A stretch of DNA of 64,000 bases, taken from NCBI RefSeq assembly GCF_026261605.1, contig NZ_CP102486.1, forward strand, positions 186,001 to 250,000, given 5' to 3'. The position numbers and the translations under genes were made by a program. This document shows, piece after piece, positions 1 to 9,519 of the stretch; positions within the stretch are counted from its first letter, which is position 1; each line of letters starts with the position of its first letter. Below the pieces are notes generated by a model that did no database searches, was not told the origin of the DNA, and was given only the letters and a program-made list of their open reading frames with translations. This stretch comes from Dechloromonas sp. A34 (lineage in GTDB: Bacteria; Pseudomonadota; Gammaproteobacteria; Burkholderiales; Rhodocyclaceae).

Positions 1-1104
<1,104 letters not shown>

Positions 1105-1114
1105 GGTCATTTCC

Positions 1115-2440
1115 TCAGTCCTGCTTCGGGCGCTCGTCGAGCACGCGCTTGGCCTTGCCGACCTGGGTGCGGGGAATGGCGTCGAACTCCATGACCGTGA
1201 TCTTGGTCGAGACGCCGATGATGGTCTTGATGCGGTGCTGCAGTTCCTTGCCGATGGTCTGGATCTCGGCCGGCGACAGCTTGCCGGACAGTTCGCGCTG
1301 GACTTCGCAGCGCACTTCGAGGTTGTCCATGTGCCCTTCGCGGGTGACCACGACCTGGTAATTGCCGGCCAGGCGCTGGTCGCGCAGGATCTGCTCCTCG
1401 ATCTGGGTCGGGAAGACGTTCACGCCGCGGATGATCAGCATGTCGTCGGAACGGCCGGTGATCTTGTCGATGCGGCGGAAGGAACGGGCCGTCGGCGCCA
1501 GCAGGCGGGTCAGGTCGCGGGTGCGGTAGCGGATGACCGGGAAGGCTTCCTTGGTCAGCGAGGTGAAGACCAGTTCGCCTTCCTCGCCGTCGGGCAGCAC
1601 TTCGCCGGTTTCCGGGTCGATGATCTCGGGGTAGAAATGGTCTTCCCAGATCACCGGGCCGTCCTTGGTCTCGATGCATTCGCAGGCGACGCCCGGGCCC
1701 ATGACTTCAGTCAGGCCGTAGATGTCGATGGCGTCGATGCCGAGCTTGCGCTCGATTTCGTGGCGCATGCCCTGGCCCCAAGGTTCGGCGCCGAAAATGC
1801 CGACCTTCAGCGAGATTTCCTCGGGCTTGATGCCCAGGCGCTCGAATTCCTCGGCAATCACCAAAGAGTAGGACGGCGTGACCATGATGATCTCGGGCTT
1901 GAAGTCCATGATCTGCTGGACCTGCTTCTCGGTCTGGCCGCCGGACATCGGCACGGCGCAACAGCCGGCGCGTTCGACGCCGTAGTGGGCGCCGAGGCCG
2001 CCGGTGAACATGCCGTAGCCGTAGGCGACATGGACCATGTCACCGGCCCGGCCGCCGGCAGCGCGGATCGAGCGGGCGACGACGGTCGCCCAGTTGTCGA
2101 TGTCGTTCTTGGTGTAGCCGACGACCACCGACTTGCCGGTGGTGCCCGACGAGGCATGCAGGCGGGCGAGCTTGGTGCGCGGCACGGCGAACAGGCCGAA
2201 GGGGTAGTTGTCGCGCAGGTCGAGCTTGGTCATGAACGGGAACTTGCTGAGGTCGCTCAGTGTTTTCAGGTCGTCCGGGTGTACGCCTTTGGCCTCGCAC
2301 TTCTGGCGATAGGGCGCGACGTTGTCGTAGGTGTGGCGCACAGACCACTTCAGGCGTTCGAGTTGCAGCGCGGAAATCTCGTCGCGGCTGGCGGTTTCGA
2401 TGGGGTCGAGATCGCCGGGCATTGGTTTCTTGACGGTCAT
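1115..2440 (-). CDS. paaK: phenylacetate-CoA ligase PaaK
   Basis: Cytosolic AMP-forming ligase that activates phenylacetate to phenylacetyl-CoA, the entry step and the source of the PaaX effector. Its 441 residues match the usual PaaK length. The nucleotide-binding loop SSGTTGKS is at about residues 97-104 and the adenylate-forming motif DIYGLTEVMGPG lies mid-protein. The C-terminal lid includes SDDMLIIRGVNVFPTQIEEQ. A GAGGAG ribosome site precedes the ATG. It lies between paaI and paaJ in the same operon. Ligases for other aryl acids share this fold, but the paa context makes phenylacetate the likely substrate. Confidence 0.95.
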   Translation of the reverse strand: MTVKKPMPGDLDPIETASRDEISALQLERLKWSVRHTYDNVAPYRQKCEAKGVHPDDLKTLSDLSKFPFMTKLDLRDNYPFGLFAVPRTKLARLHASSGTTGKSVVVGYTKNDIDNWATVVARSIRAAGGRAGDMVHVAYGYGMFTGGLGAHYGVERAGCCAVPMSGGQTEKQVQQIMDFKPEIIMVTPSYSLVIAEEFERLGIKPEEISLKVGIFGAEPWGQGMRHEIERKLGIDAIDIYGLTEVMGPGVACECIETKDGPVIWEDHFYPEIIDPETGEVLPDGEEGELVFTSLTKEAFPVIRYRTRDLTRLLAPTARSFRRIDKITGRSDDMLIIRGVNVFPTQIEEQILRDQRLAGNYQVVVTREGHMDNLEVRCEVQRELSGKLSPAEIQTIGKELQHRIKTIIGVSTKITVMEFDAIPRTQVGKAKRVLDERPKQD

Positions 2441-2465
2441 GGTTGTCTCCTCTATTGGCTAAGGC

Positions 2466-2939
2466 TTAGGCAGCCTGTTGATCGGCTTGCTGCAATCCGG
2501 CGATGACTTCGCCGTTGATCCGGTAACTCTTGCCCCGGAACAGGGCGATGGTCCGTGCGCCGGCGCGCACAGTGATGTCGTAGACGCCGGTACGGCCCGA
2601 GGCGGAGCGTTCGACCGCTTCGGCTTCGAGCATCTCGCCTTCCTTGGCCGGGGCCAGGAAGTCGATGTGGCAGGCCGAAGCGACGGTGTTCTTGTTGTAG
2701 CTGTTGCAGGCGTAGGCGAAGGCAGTGTCGGCCAGGCTGAAGATCATGCCGCCGTGGCAGATGTGGTGGCCGTTGACCATGTCGGGACGGACCGCCATGG
2801 TGAGCAGCGCGGTGCCCGGGGCGACGCGGACGATCTTGATGCCCAGCGCCTGGGCGGCGCGGTCGCGCGCCCACATGGCTTCGGCGGTGGCTTCGGCCAT
2901 GGCTTGCGCCTCGGCCGGGGTGAGTTTGTGTTCAGTCAT
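2466..2939 (-). CDS. paaI: hydroxyphenylacetyl-CoA thioesterase PaaI
   Basis: Hot-dog fold thioesterase. In known paa pathways PaaI hydrolyses stalled CoA esters such as ring-hydroxylated phenylacetyl-CoA, freeing CoA and detoxifying dead-end products. The motif HICHGGMIFSLADTAFAYACNS carries the family's Asp on the central helix. The start at 2939 (MTEHKLTPAEAQ) gives 157 residues, close to typical PaaI; an in-frame start at 2957 would add six residues inside paaH. It overlaps the end of paaH by 8 bases, so the two are probably translationally coupled. Confidence 0.92.
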   Translation of the reverse strand: MTEHKLTPAEAQAMAEATAEAMWARDRAAQALGIKIVRVAPGTALLTMAVRPDMVNGHHICHGGMIFSLADTAFAYACNSYNKNTVASACHIDFLAPAKEGEMLEAEAVERSASGRTGVYDITVRAGARTIALFRGKSYRINGEVIAGLQQADQQAA

Positions 2940-4461
2940 GAATCTTCTTTCCGGCAAAAAACTGGCGCTGGATCAGCGGCGAAATCCGGTAGCGGTCTTC
3001 GCCGTAGCTGGCGCCGAGGTTGGCGAGTACGGTGCGGATGGTGGGCAGGCCGACCTGGTCGGCCCAGGCCAGCGGTCCCTGCGGGTAATTGACGCCGAGG
3101 CGCATCGCCGAATCGGCTGCCGTGGCCGAGCAGACGCCCTGGTTGACGGCATCGGCGGCCTCGTTGGCGAGCATGGCGACGGTGCGCATGACGGCCAGGC
3201 CGGGAATGTCGGCCAGGCGGCAGACGGTGAAGCCGGCGGCTTGCAGCAGGCCGATGGCGGCCTGGGCGGCTTCCGGCTCGCACTGTTCGGCGACGGCGAC
3301 GGCCAGCCAGCCCGCCGTCGTGTAGTCGCGCGCCAGATCGATCAGCACCAGGTTGGCGACGCCGGTCTCAAAGGCCCGTTGCGTGGCGCTGCGGCCGTCG
3401 GTGACGGCGAGCACGGCGCGGCCGATCTCGGCGATCCGGCCATCATTGGCGGGCGCCCGGCTGAATGACAGGCTGCAGGTTTCCAGGCGCTCGGCCAGGG
3501 CTTCGGCAGCGCCTGACTCGCCATACACGGTGATCTTGCCGACCGGGGCTTGCGCTGCTTCGATGCGCGGTGTCGGGCGGACGGCGCCCTCGCGGTAATC
3601 GTAGAAGCCGCGCCCGCTCTTCTTGCCGTAGAAGCCGGCATCGACCAGTTCCTGCTGGATCAGCGAAGGCAGAAAGCGCTGGTCGTTATAGAAAGCGCGC
3701 CAGACCGAGTTGGTGACGGCGAAATTGACGTCGTGGCCGATCATGTCCATGAGTTCGAACGGCCCCATGCGAAAACCGCCAGCCTCGCGCATGACCGCAT
3801 CGATGGTGGCGTAGTCGGCGGCACCTTCCTGGGCCAGGCGCAGGGCCTCGGCGTAGTAGGGGCGGGCGACGCGATTGACGATGAAGCCGGGCGTCGACTT
3901 GGCATGGACCGGGGTCTTGCCCCAGGCGGCAGCGGTCGCGAACAGGGTGTCGGCAATGGCCTGGTCGGTGGCCAGGCCGGAGACGATCTCGACCAGCGCC
4001 ATCAAGGGGGCGGGGTTGAAGAAATGCAGACCGGCCAGGCGTTCCGGGCGTTTCAGCGCGGCGCCGATGGCGGTCACCGAAATCGACGAGGTGTTGGTGC
4101 CGAAGATGCAGTCGGGGCCGACGATGGCTTCGAGGTCGGCGTAGAGCTTCTGCTTGGCTTCTAGGTTCTCGACGATGGCTTCGGTGATCAGGCCGGCGTC
4201 GGCCAGATCGGCCAGTTGCTCGACCGGGATCAGCCGGGCGCCGGCAGCCTGGGCGGCTTCGGCGCTGATCTTGCCCTTCTCGGCGAGTTTGGCGAACTGG
4301 GCGCGAATGCCTTCGACCGCCTTTTCGGCAGCGCCCGGGCGGTTGTCGAGCAGCTTGACCGGATGGCCGGCGGCTGCCGCGACCTGGGCGATACCGGCGC
4401 CCATGGCGCCGGTACCGACCACCGCGATGACGGTTTGTTGGGGTAGGGGTGGGTGACTCAC
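2932..4461 (-). CDS. paaH: 3-hydroxyadipyl-CoA dehydrogenase PaaH
   Basis: NAD-dependent dehydrogenase that oxidises 3-hydroxyadipyl-CoA to 3-oxoadipyl-CoA, the substrate of PaaJ. The N-terminal Rossmann motif VGTGAMGAGIA is at about residues 15-25 and the catalytic His lies in LHFFNPAPLMALVEIV. A first C-terminal dimer domain contains GFIVNRVARPYYAEA and FGYGKK-like glycine-rich FYGKKSGRGFYDY; a second C-terminal domain fills the 509 residues, as in known PaaH. The start codon is GTG, preceded by GGAGAG located inside the end of paaG. The gap to paaG is four bases. Confidence 0.94.
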   Translation of the reverse strand: MSHPPLPQQTVIAVVGTGAMGAGIAQVAAAAGHPVKLLDNRPGAAEKAVEGIRAQFAKLAEKGKISAEAAQAAGARLIPVEQLADLADAGLITEAIVENLEAKQKLYADLEAIVGPDCIFGTNTSSISVTAIGAALKRPERLAGLHFFNPAPLMALVEIVSGLATDQAIADTLFATAAAWGKTPVHAKSTPGFIVNRVARPYYAEALRLAQEGAADYATIDAVMREAGGFRMGPFELMDMIGHDVNFAVTNSVWRAFYNDQRFLPSLIQQELVDAGFYGKKSGRGFYDYREGAVRPTPRIEAAQAPVGKITVYGESGAAEALAERLETCSLSFSRAPANDGRIAEIGRAVLAVTDGRSATQRAFETGVANLVLIDLARDYTTAGWLAVAVAEQCEPEAAQAAIGLLQAAGFTVCRLADIPGLAVMRTVAMLANEAADAVNQGVCSATAADSAMRLGVNYPQGPLAWADQVGLPTIRTVLANLGASYGEDRYRISPLIQRQFFAGKKIHD

Positions 4462-4465
4462 GCTT

Positions 4466-5260
4466 TCACTCTCCGGTGAAATTCGGGGCGCGCTTTTCCA
4501 TGAAAGCCTTGACGCCCTCGGCGTAGTCCGGGCTCCAGCCCAGTTCGCGCATCATGCCGCCTTCGAAGGACAGTTGCTGCTCCAGCGTGTGACCGGGGGC
4601 GGCGTGCATGGCCTGGCGGGTACGGACCAGGGCCTTGGTCGGGGCGGTGGACAGTTGCTTGGCCAGGGCGTCGATGCGGGCGGCGAATTCGCCATCCTCG
4701 ACGCATTCCCAGATCAGGCCCCAGGCGGCGGCCTTTTCGGCGGGCAGCTTCTCGGCGAGCAGGGCGAGGCCCATGGCGCGGGCCATGCCGACGCGTTGCG
4801 GCAGGAACCAGGTGCCGCCGGTATCCGGAATCAGGCCGATCTTGGAGAAGGCCTGGAGGAAGGAGGCGGACTGGGTGGCGATCACCAGGTCGCAGGCCAG
4901 CGCCACCGAGGCACCGGCACCGGCGGCGATGCCGTTGACGGCGGCAATGGTCGGCACGCGCAGGTTCTGCAGGCGCAGCACCAGTTGCTTGTAGTTCTTT
5001 TCGACGACATTGCCGATGTCCGGCATCTTGCCGTCGATCATCTGCATGTCCGGGTCGGCCAGGTCCTGGCCGGCGCAGAAGGCGCGGCCGGCACCGGTCA
5101 ACACCAGAACGCGGATGGCTTTGTCGTTCTGGACATGGTCGAGCGCGGCGCGCAGTTCGGCATGCATGGCGCCGGTGAAGCTGTTCAGCTTGTCCGGGCG
5201 GTTCAGGGTCAGGCGGGCGATGCCGTCGGTGACTTCAAATTTGATGTTTTCGAAATTCAT
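4466..5260 (-). CDS. paaG: 1,2-epoxyphenylacetyl-CoA isomerase PaaG
   Basis: Crotonase-fold enzyme. Known PaaG converts the ring-1,2-epoxide of phenylacetyl-CoA to the oxepin-CoA and also moves a double bond later in the pathway. The crotonase signature GRAFCAGQDLADPD forms the CoA pocket, the oxyanion region is AAVNGIAAGAGASVALACDL, and SKIGLIPDTGGTWFLP carries the acid typical of PaaG. It has 264 residues, the usual size. Its presence implies that a ring-epoxidising oxygenase works upstream; the canonical PaaABCDE is not in this window. A TGAGGAT site precedes the ATG. Confidence 0.93.
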   Translation of the reverse strand: MNFENIKFEVTDGIARLTLNRPDKLNSFTGAMHAELRAALDHVQNDKAIRVLVLTGAGRAFCAGQDLADPDMQMIDGKMPDIGNVVEKNYKQLVLRLQNLRVPTIAAVNGIAAGAGASVALACDLVIATQSASFLQAFSKIGLIPDTGGTWFLPQRVGMARAMGLALLAEKLPAEKAAAWGLIWECVEDGEFAARIDALAKQLSTAPTKALVRTRQAMHAAPGHTLEQQLSFEGGMMRELGWSPDYAEGVKAFMEKRAPNFTGE

Positions 5261-5269
5261 GCTTGATCC

Positions 5270-6937
5270 TCAGACGTGGTAGCGGCGCTGGACGACCCGG
5301 AAGCGGTTGGCGACGAAGGCGGAGTCGGCATAGGAGGCGTTGGCCGAGGGGTTGCCGCCGGTGCCGTGGTAGTCGGAGTAGGCCGCCGACTGGTTCACGA
5401 AGACGCCGCCGGTCAGGTTGATCGACAGCGCGACCTTGGAACGCCAGGTGGCGGCGGTCATCGCCTCGATGACTTCGGGCCTGGTCGAATAGACGCCAGC
5501 GGTCAGCGCGCCGTGGGTGCTGATGATGCGTTCCGACAAGGCGATGGCGGCGGCGGTGTCGGCGACCTTGACGATGAAGCTGATCGGGCCGAAGCGCTCT
5601 TCCATGTACTTGGCTTCGTCGCCCGCGTCGCAGGCGAGCAGCACCGGGGTGCGTACTTCGGCTTTCGGGAAGTCCGGGTTTTCCAGTCTGCTCGGGGCGA
5701 GGATGACCGTGCCCAGCTTGCCGGAGCCGGCTTCCTCGATGCGCTTCAGCGTATCGGCCGACTGGATGGCGCCGAGCACGGCATGGGCGACTTCCGGCTT
5801 GCTCAGGAAGCCGGTGACGGCCTGGGCGAGATCGGCGCAGACCTCGTCGTAGGACTTGTGGCCGTCTTCGGTATCGATGCCGCCGGCCGGGACCAGGATC
5901 GCCTGCGAGGTGGTGCACATCTGGCCGGAGTACAGGGACAGTGTGAAGGCCAGGTTGCCGAGCATCTTCTTGTAGCTGTCGGTCGAGTCGATGACGATGT
6001 TGTTGACGCCGGCCAGCTCGGCATAGACCTGGGCCTGGCGGCAGTTGTCGATCAGCCACTGGCCGAAGACGTTGCCGCCGGTGAAGTCGACCGACTTGAC
6101 GGCCTTGTGGGTGACCAGCTTCTGGGTCGTTTCGCGTTTATCGGTGACGCACAGCGTGACCAGGTTGGGATCGATGCCGTTCTCGGCGAGCACGGCGCGG
6201 ATCGTGCGGACGGTGATCGCGGCGGGCAGGATGGCGTTGCTGTGCGGCTTGACGATCACGGCATTGCCGGTAGCCAGCGCGGCGAACAGGCCGGGGTAGG
6301 TGTTCCAGGTCGGGAAGGTACCGCAGCCGACGACGACGCCGACGCCACGGCCGACGATCTGGAAGTGTTTCTTCATGACCAGCGGCGGGTTCTTGCCCTG
6401 CGGCTTTTCCCAGGTCGCTTCGCCGGGCACGAACTTCTGCTCGCGGTAGGCGTAGGCCACGGCTTCGAGGCCGCGGTCCTGGGCGTGCGGGGCGCCGGCC
6501 TGGAAGGCCATCATCCAGCCCTGGCCGGTGGTCATCATCACCGAATGGGCGAGCTCGAAGCTCTGCTGGTTCAGGCGGGTCAGGATTTCCAGACAGATGC
6601 CGGTGCGGCCATCGGCGCCGGCGGCCTGCCAGGCAACCATGGCCTTTTCGCCGGCGGCGATCAGGGCTTCGATGTCGCAAACTGGGTACTGGACATTGAG
6701 AACGACGCCGTAGGGCGACTGCTCGCCGCCGGTCCAGCCGGTTTCGCCCGGCTGGTTCAGCGCGAAGTGCTGGCCGAGATGGCTTTCGTAGGCTTTCTTG
6801 CCGTCATCCGGCGCCGTTTCGCCATAGACCTTGGGGCTCGGCATTTCATTGAAGGCTGACCAGTAGCCGCGGGTGTGGATGGCGTTCAGGGCGCCATCGA
6901 GCGTGGCGCGGTGCTTTTCGAGCAGTGGGTGGGACAT
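5270..6937 (-). CDS. paaN: PaaN-type aldehyde dehydrogenase (ring-opening branch, no MaoC domain)
   Basis: Aldehyde dehydrogenase of the 550-residue PaaN type, expected to oxidise the semialdehyde formed after oxepin-CoA ring opening. The catalytic Cys is in YSGQMCTTSQ and the NAD-binding region includes GRGVGVVVGCGTFPTWNTYPG. Unlike E. coli PaaZ (about 680 residues) it lacks the C-terminal MaoC-like hydratase that opens the oxepin ring, so that activity must come from another protein not seen here. It is the first gene of the minus-strand operon, with AGGAAG before the ATG and a divergent regulatory region upstream. Confidence 0.9.
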   Translation of the reverse strand: MSHPLLEKHRATLDGALNAIHTRGYWSAFNEMPSPKVYGETAPDDGKKAYESHLGQHFALNQPGETGWTGGEQSPYGVVLNVQYPVCDIEALIAAGEKAMVAWQAAGADGRTGICLEILTRLNQQSFELAHSVMMTTGQGWMMAFQAGAPHAQDRGLEAVAYAYREQKFVPGEATWEKPQGKNPPLVMKKHFQIVGRGVGVVVGCGTFPTWNTYPGLFAALATGNAVIVKPHSNAILPAAITVRTIRAVLAENGIDPNLVTLCVTDKRETTQKLVTHKAVKSVDFTGGNVFGQWLIDNCRQAQVYAELAGVNNIVIDSTDSYKKMLGNLAFTLSLYSGQMCTTSQAILVPAGGIDTEDGHKSYDEVCADLAQAVTGFLSKPEVAHAVLGAIQSADTLKRIEEAGSGKLGTVILAPSRLENPDFPKAEVRTPVLLACDAGDEAKYMEERFGPISFIVKVADTAAAIALSERIISTHGALTAGVYSTRPEVIEAMTAATWRSKVALSINLTGGVFVNQSAAYSDYHGTGGNPSANASYADSAFVANRFRVVQRRYHV

Positions 6938-6998
6938 GGGCTTCCTCCGGGATGGGGTGTTTTCGTCGGGCAGCGGCTTGTGCCAGCCGCGTTCTGAT

Positions 6999-7043
6999 TG
7001 ATACGTTACAAAGCAATGCCAATGTTGTCAAATAAATGTATCA
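6999..7043. promoter_or_regulatory. inverted repeat TGATAC-N33-GTATCA, candidate operator
   Basis: TGATACGTTA on one arm and, on the other strand, TGATACATTT on the other arm. A repeat with the same half-sites but 26-base spacing lies before the Liv-type operon at 35834-35871. The position, just upstream of paaN, fits a repressor site. PaaX is the nearest candidate; the IclR regulator at 34925 is another. The first arm also looks like a one-mismatch FNR box (TTGATACGTTACAA). Confidence 0.4.
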
Positions 7044-7215
7044 CGTTGCGAGGTGTGCTGAGTAGATTATAAATAACAGAATAGGTTCCGAGGCCAATGA
7101 AAAAATATCATTAAAACAACAAATGTTTCCTGATTTATAAGGGAAATTTAGCAAATATTTTTGTCGTTCTGCTGCTTTGTTAGCAACTATTTTTACTAAA
7201 GCGATACAAAAAACG

Positions 7216-7242
7216 TTGACACAGTGTGCGATGTTGTAACAT
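7216..7242 (+). promoter_or_regulatory. putative sigma-70 promoter of the diiron-reductase-paaX unit
   Basis: TTGACA at 7216-7221 matches the -35 consensus; TAACAT at 7237-7242 is a possible -10 after a short 15-base spacer. The half-site CGATACAAA sits directly upstream of the -35, where a repressor could act. Spacing is not ideal, so the exact -10 is uncertain. Confidence 0.35.
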
Positions 7243-7309
7243 GATTCAACCACGGCAGCCCAAAACGGGTTGGCCAGCACCCTCTGACGATCTGAACAAG
7301 GAGTGAGAC

Positions 7310-8338
7310 ATGGCAAGTAATAAAGAGCGTTTTGCAGACAAGATGGAATTTCCACCGGAAACCCCGCAGCCGAACATCTACCCGCTGTCCTGGAATTCCA
7401 AGACCAAGAAGTTGCAGGAAGTCTGGGAAGCCTCCCTGCGCGAAAACTGGGATCCGGAAAAGCTGCCCTGGGATACGCTGGATGTAGACAGCTACACTTG
7501 GGAAGAGCGCGAATCGATCGCCTACTGGTGGAGCCTGCTCTCCGTGTTCGACGCCTCGGCGCCGCCGGTGTTCGCCGAAGCGCTGATCAAGACCTACGAA
7601 GTGCATGAGGAAGATCCGGTCCGCAAGTGCTTCTTCTCGGTGACCCGCGACGAACAGAACCACGAAATCATGTGTGGCCTGGCCATCACCAAGCTGCTCG
7701 GCCATCCCGATCCGATCACCTACGAGCCGAAGACCGATCTCGGCCGTCGCCTGCAAAAGAACGTCAAGTGGCTGTACTTCAATGGCGGCCGCTACTGGAC
7801 CGGTTACAAGCAGGCCGTGCCCAAGTACGACCTGGCCGTTCTGTTCAGCTCCTTCCTGATGGGCGAAATCGCTGCCGCCACCATCTTCAAGCAGATGTAC
7901 GAAAATTCCCGCGAAGCCGTCTTCAAGGAAGGCTTCAAGAACATCGGCCGCGACGAAGGTCGTCACATGGCGATCTGCATGGCGGTCATGGAGCGCGATT
8001 ACCCGGGTCTCGACGACGCCACCAAGGGCATTGTCACCAAGCAGATCCGCGCCGGCTACCTGTTCCTGTCGGCCGTGCTGTTCGAGCCGCCGATGGAATT
8101 CTGGGACCTGCCGTCCGACTTCATCGCCAACCAGCGTGAAGGCGAGGAAGTGGCCCGCGGCGCCGGTTTCGGCATCCCGAGCTACGAAGCCAAGCTGGAA
8201 AACTGGAAGAACGCGATGATCAACCTGAAGGGCGTTCTCGACCGCTACAACATCCCGTTCCCGGCGATTCCGGAAGTCGGCATCACCGGCCAGGAAGTCA
8301 GCGAAATCGACATGGAAGACATCATTCCGGTCTTCTAA
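7310..8338 (+). CDS. ferritin-like diiron oxygenase component in the paa locus
   Basis: A 342-residue, largely helical protein with two ExxH diiron half-sites: E115-Q-N-H118 and E216-G-R-H219. Glu186 lies 30 residues before Glu216, a normal helix-pair spacing. The first ligand of the other helix is less clear (Asp81 at 34 residues, or Glu90). This resembles the ribonucleotide-reductase-R2/AurF-like superfamily rather than PaaA, PaaC or BoxB. It is followed by a ferredoxin-flavin reductase and paaX and is divergent from paaN-G-H-I-K-J, which lacks PaaABCDE here. Inference: it may be a two-component aromatic or acyl-CoA oxygenase serving this pathway, perhaps the ring-epoxidising step. The substrate is not shown by sequence. 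GGAGTG precedes the ATG. Confidence 0.75.
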   Translation: MASNKERFADKMEFPPETPQPNIYPLSWNSKTKKLQEVWEASLRENWDPEKLPWDTLDVDSYTWEERESIAYWWSLLSVFDASAPPVFAEALIKTYEVHEEDPVRKCFFSVTRDEQNHEIMCGLAITKLLGHPDPITYEPKTDLGRRLQKNVKWLYFNGGRYWTGYKQAVPKYDLAVLFSSFLMGEIAAATIFKQMYENSREAVFKEGFKNIGRDEGRHMAICMAVMERDYPGLDDATKGIVTKQIRAGYLFLSAVLFEPPMEFWDLPSDFIANQREGEEVARGAGFGIPSYEAKLENWKNAMINLKGVLDRYNIPFPAIPEVGITGQEVSEIDMEDIIPVF

Positions 8339-8359
8339 TATGTAGAAAACTTGCTGCAG

Positions 8360-8388
8360 GCCGGCGCCCCCGACGGGTGCCGGCTTTT
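8360..8388 (+). terminator. hairpin between the diiron gene and its reductase
   Basis: A ten-base stem GCCGGCGCCC / GGGTGCCGGC with a five-base loop is followed by only four T. It is a weak terminator or attenuator that could make the oxygenase component more abundant than the reductase, a common need in such pairs. Confidence 0.55.
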
Positions 8389-8425
8389 CCGCGACAGAGA
8401 AACGCAACAACAGAGGGAAAAGAAA

Positions 8426-9475
8426 ATGGCTCGCATCGTGATGCAACCTTCGGGCAAGGCGGTCGATTGCGCCTACGGCGATACGGTTTTGACGGCACTT
8501 GAAAAGGCCGGCTACGCCCTGCCCAACAACTGCCGGGCCGGCGCCTGCGGCGAATGCAAGGTCAAGGTCACGTCCGGCCAGTTCGACCAGGGCATGGTGC
8601 TCGACATGGCGCTCTCGCAGGAGGAGCGCAAGCAGGGCTACGGCCTGATGTGCATGGCCAAGCCGATTTCCGAGGAACTGGTCATCGAATGGGGCACCCT
8701 CGATGCCAAGCCCAAGCTTTTCCCGCCCCGCGAAGACGCGCTGTTCGTCGTCGTCGACAAAAAGGCGGTCGCCGCCCGCGTCGTCGAGCTGCGCCTGCGC
8801 CCGGTCGGCCAGCCGATCCGCTACTGGCCCGGCCAGTACGTCACGGTCGGCAACCCGCGCGCCGACATCCCGGCCCGCGCCTATTCGATTTCCAATGCCC
8901 CGCGCCCGGACGGCGAACTGGTGCTCCAGGTCGCCCGCGCCGACGACGGCAAGACCAGCAACTGGATTCACGACACGCTGGCCACCGGCGACAACGTCAA
9001 GATTTCCGGTGCCTACGGCACCTTCATCGGCGACCCCTCGGTCGATACCCCCGTGCTCTGCCTGGCGGCCGGCACCGGCCTCGCGCCCATCCTCGCCCTG
9101 GCCGAGGCGGCCCTGCGCCGCGGCTTCAAGAAACCGGTGACCATGGTCTTCTCGGCCCGTACCAAGGAAGATGTCTACAGCCAGGGCATGATGGCCTGGT
9201 GGCGGACCAAGCACCGCACCTTCGACTACAAGATCACCCTGACCCGCGAACAGGCCGAAGGCTATCTGGCTGGCCGGGTCGATGTCGTGCTGCCGCAGCT
9301 GTTCAAGGATCTGTCGAAGCACACCATCTTCGCCGCCGGCAGCCCGGAATTCGTCGATGCCTGTGTCGCGGTCGTCAAGCAACTGGGCGCCAAGGATGAA
9401 CTGATCCATACCGAGGGCTTCTTCGCCCAGCAGCAACCGGTCACCGCCGACGCCGACCACCTGCTGCCGGCTTGA
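8426..9475 (+). CDS. plant-type ferredoxin / FAD / NAD(P)H oxidoreductase
   Basis: Electron-transfer reductase of 349 residues. An N-terminal [2Fe-2S] ferredoxin domain has ligands Cys36, Cys41, Cys44 and Cys76 (CRAGACGEC ... LMC). Next comes an FAD domain with the RAYS motif (RAYSISNA) and then a NAD(P)H domain with AAGTGLAPILALAE and a C-terminal AAGSPEFVDACVA. The order ferredoxin-FAD-NAD is that of DmpP, BenC or MmoC-type reductases. PaaE has the ferredoxin at the C-terminus instead, so this is not PaaE. It lies 88 bases after the diiron gene, whose electron donor it most likely is. GAGGGAAA precedes the ATG. Confidence 0.88.
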   Translation: MARIVMQPSGKAVDCAYGDTVLTALEKAGYALPNNCRAGACGECKVKVTSGQFDQGMVLDMALSQEERKQGYGLMCMAKPISEELVIEWGTLDAKPKLFPPREDALFVVVDKKAVAARVVELRLRPVGQPIRYWPGQYVTVGNPRADIPARAYSISNAPRPDGELVLQVARADDGKTSNWIHDTLATGDNVKISGAYGTFIGDPSVDTPVLCLAAGTGLAPILALAEAALRRGFKKPVTMVFSARTKEDVYSQGMMAWWRTKHRTFDYKITLTREQAEGYLAGRVDVVLPQLFKDLSKHTIFAAGSPEFVDACVAVVKQLGAKDELIHTEGFFAQQQPVTADADHLLPA

Positions 9476-9519
9476 TGCCGCCCAATTCGCGCTGTTCAGG
9501 GAGGGAGGGAATCGCTACC

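Larger units (their letters stand above)
6938..7309. promoter_or_regulatory. divergent regulatory region between paaN and the diiron gene
   Basis: This 372-base AT-rich gap separates two divergent transcripts and holds no supported gene. It must contain the promoters of both the paa operon and the oxygenase-reductase-paaX unit. Near the paaN side there is an inverted repeat TGATAC (6999-7004) / GTATCA (7038-7043). Near the diiron gene a related CGATACAAA (7202-7210) lies just before a TTGACA. These are candidate PaaX sites, but I cannot check them against the PaaX consensus. Confidence 0.6.

Noticed and set aside
5276-6859. Long plus-strand frame of 527 codons opposite paaN
   Set aside because: It is the mirror of the paaN gene in GC-rich DNA. 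Its composition (Gly, Asp, Val, Arg rich) is typical of antisense frames, and paaN has full enzyme motifs.
7196-9460. 754-codon minus-strand frame opposite the diiron and reductase genes
   Set aside because: It overlaps two well-supported plus-strand genes with clear metal-binding motifs and ribosome sites; its own sequence shows no domain.
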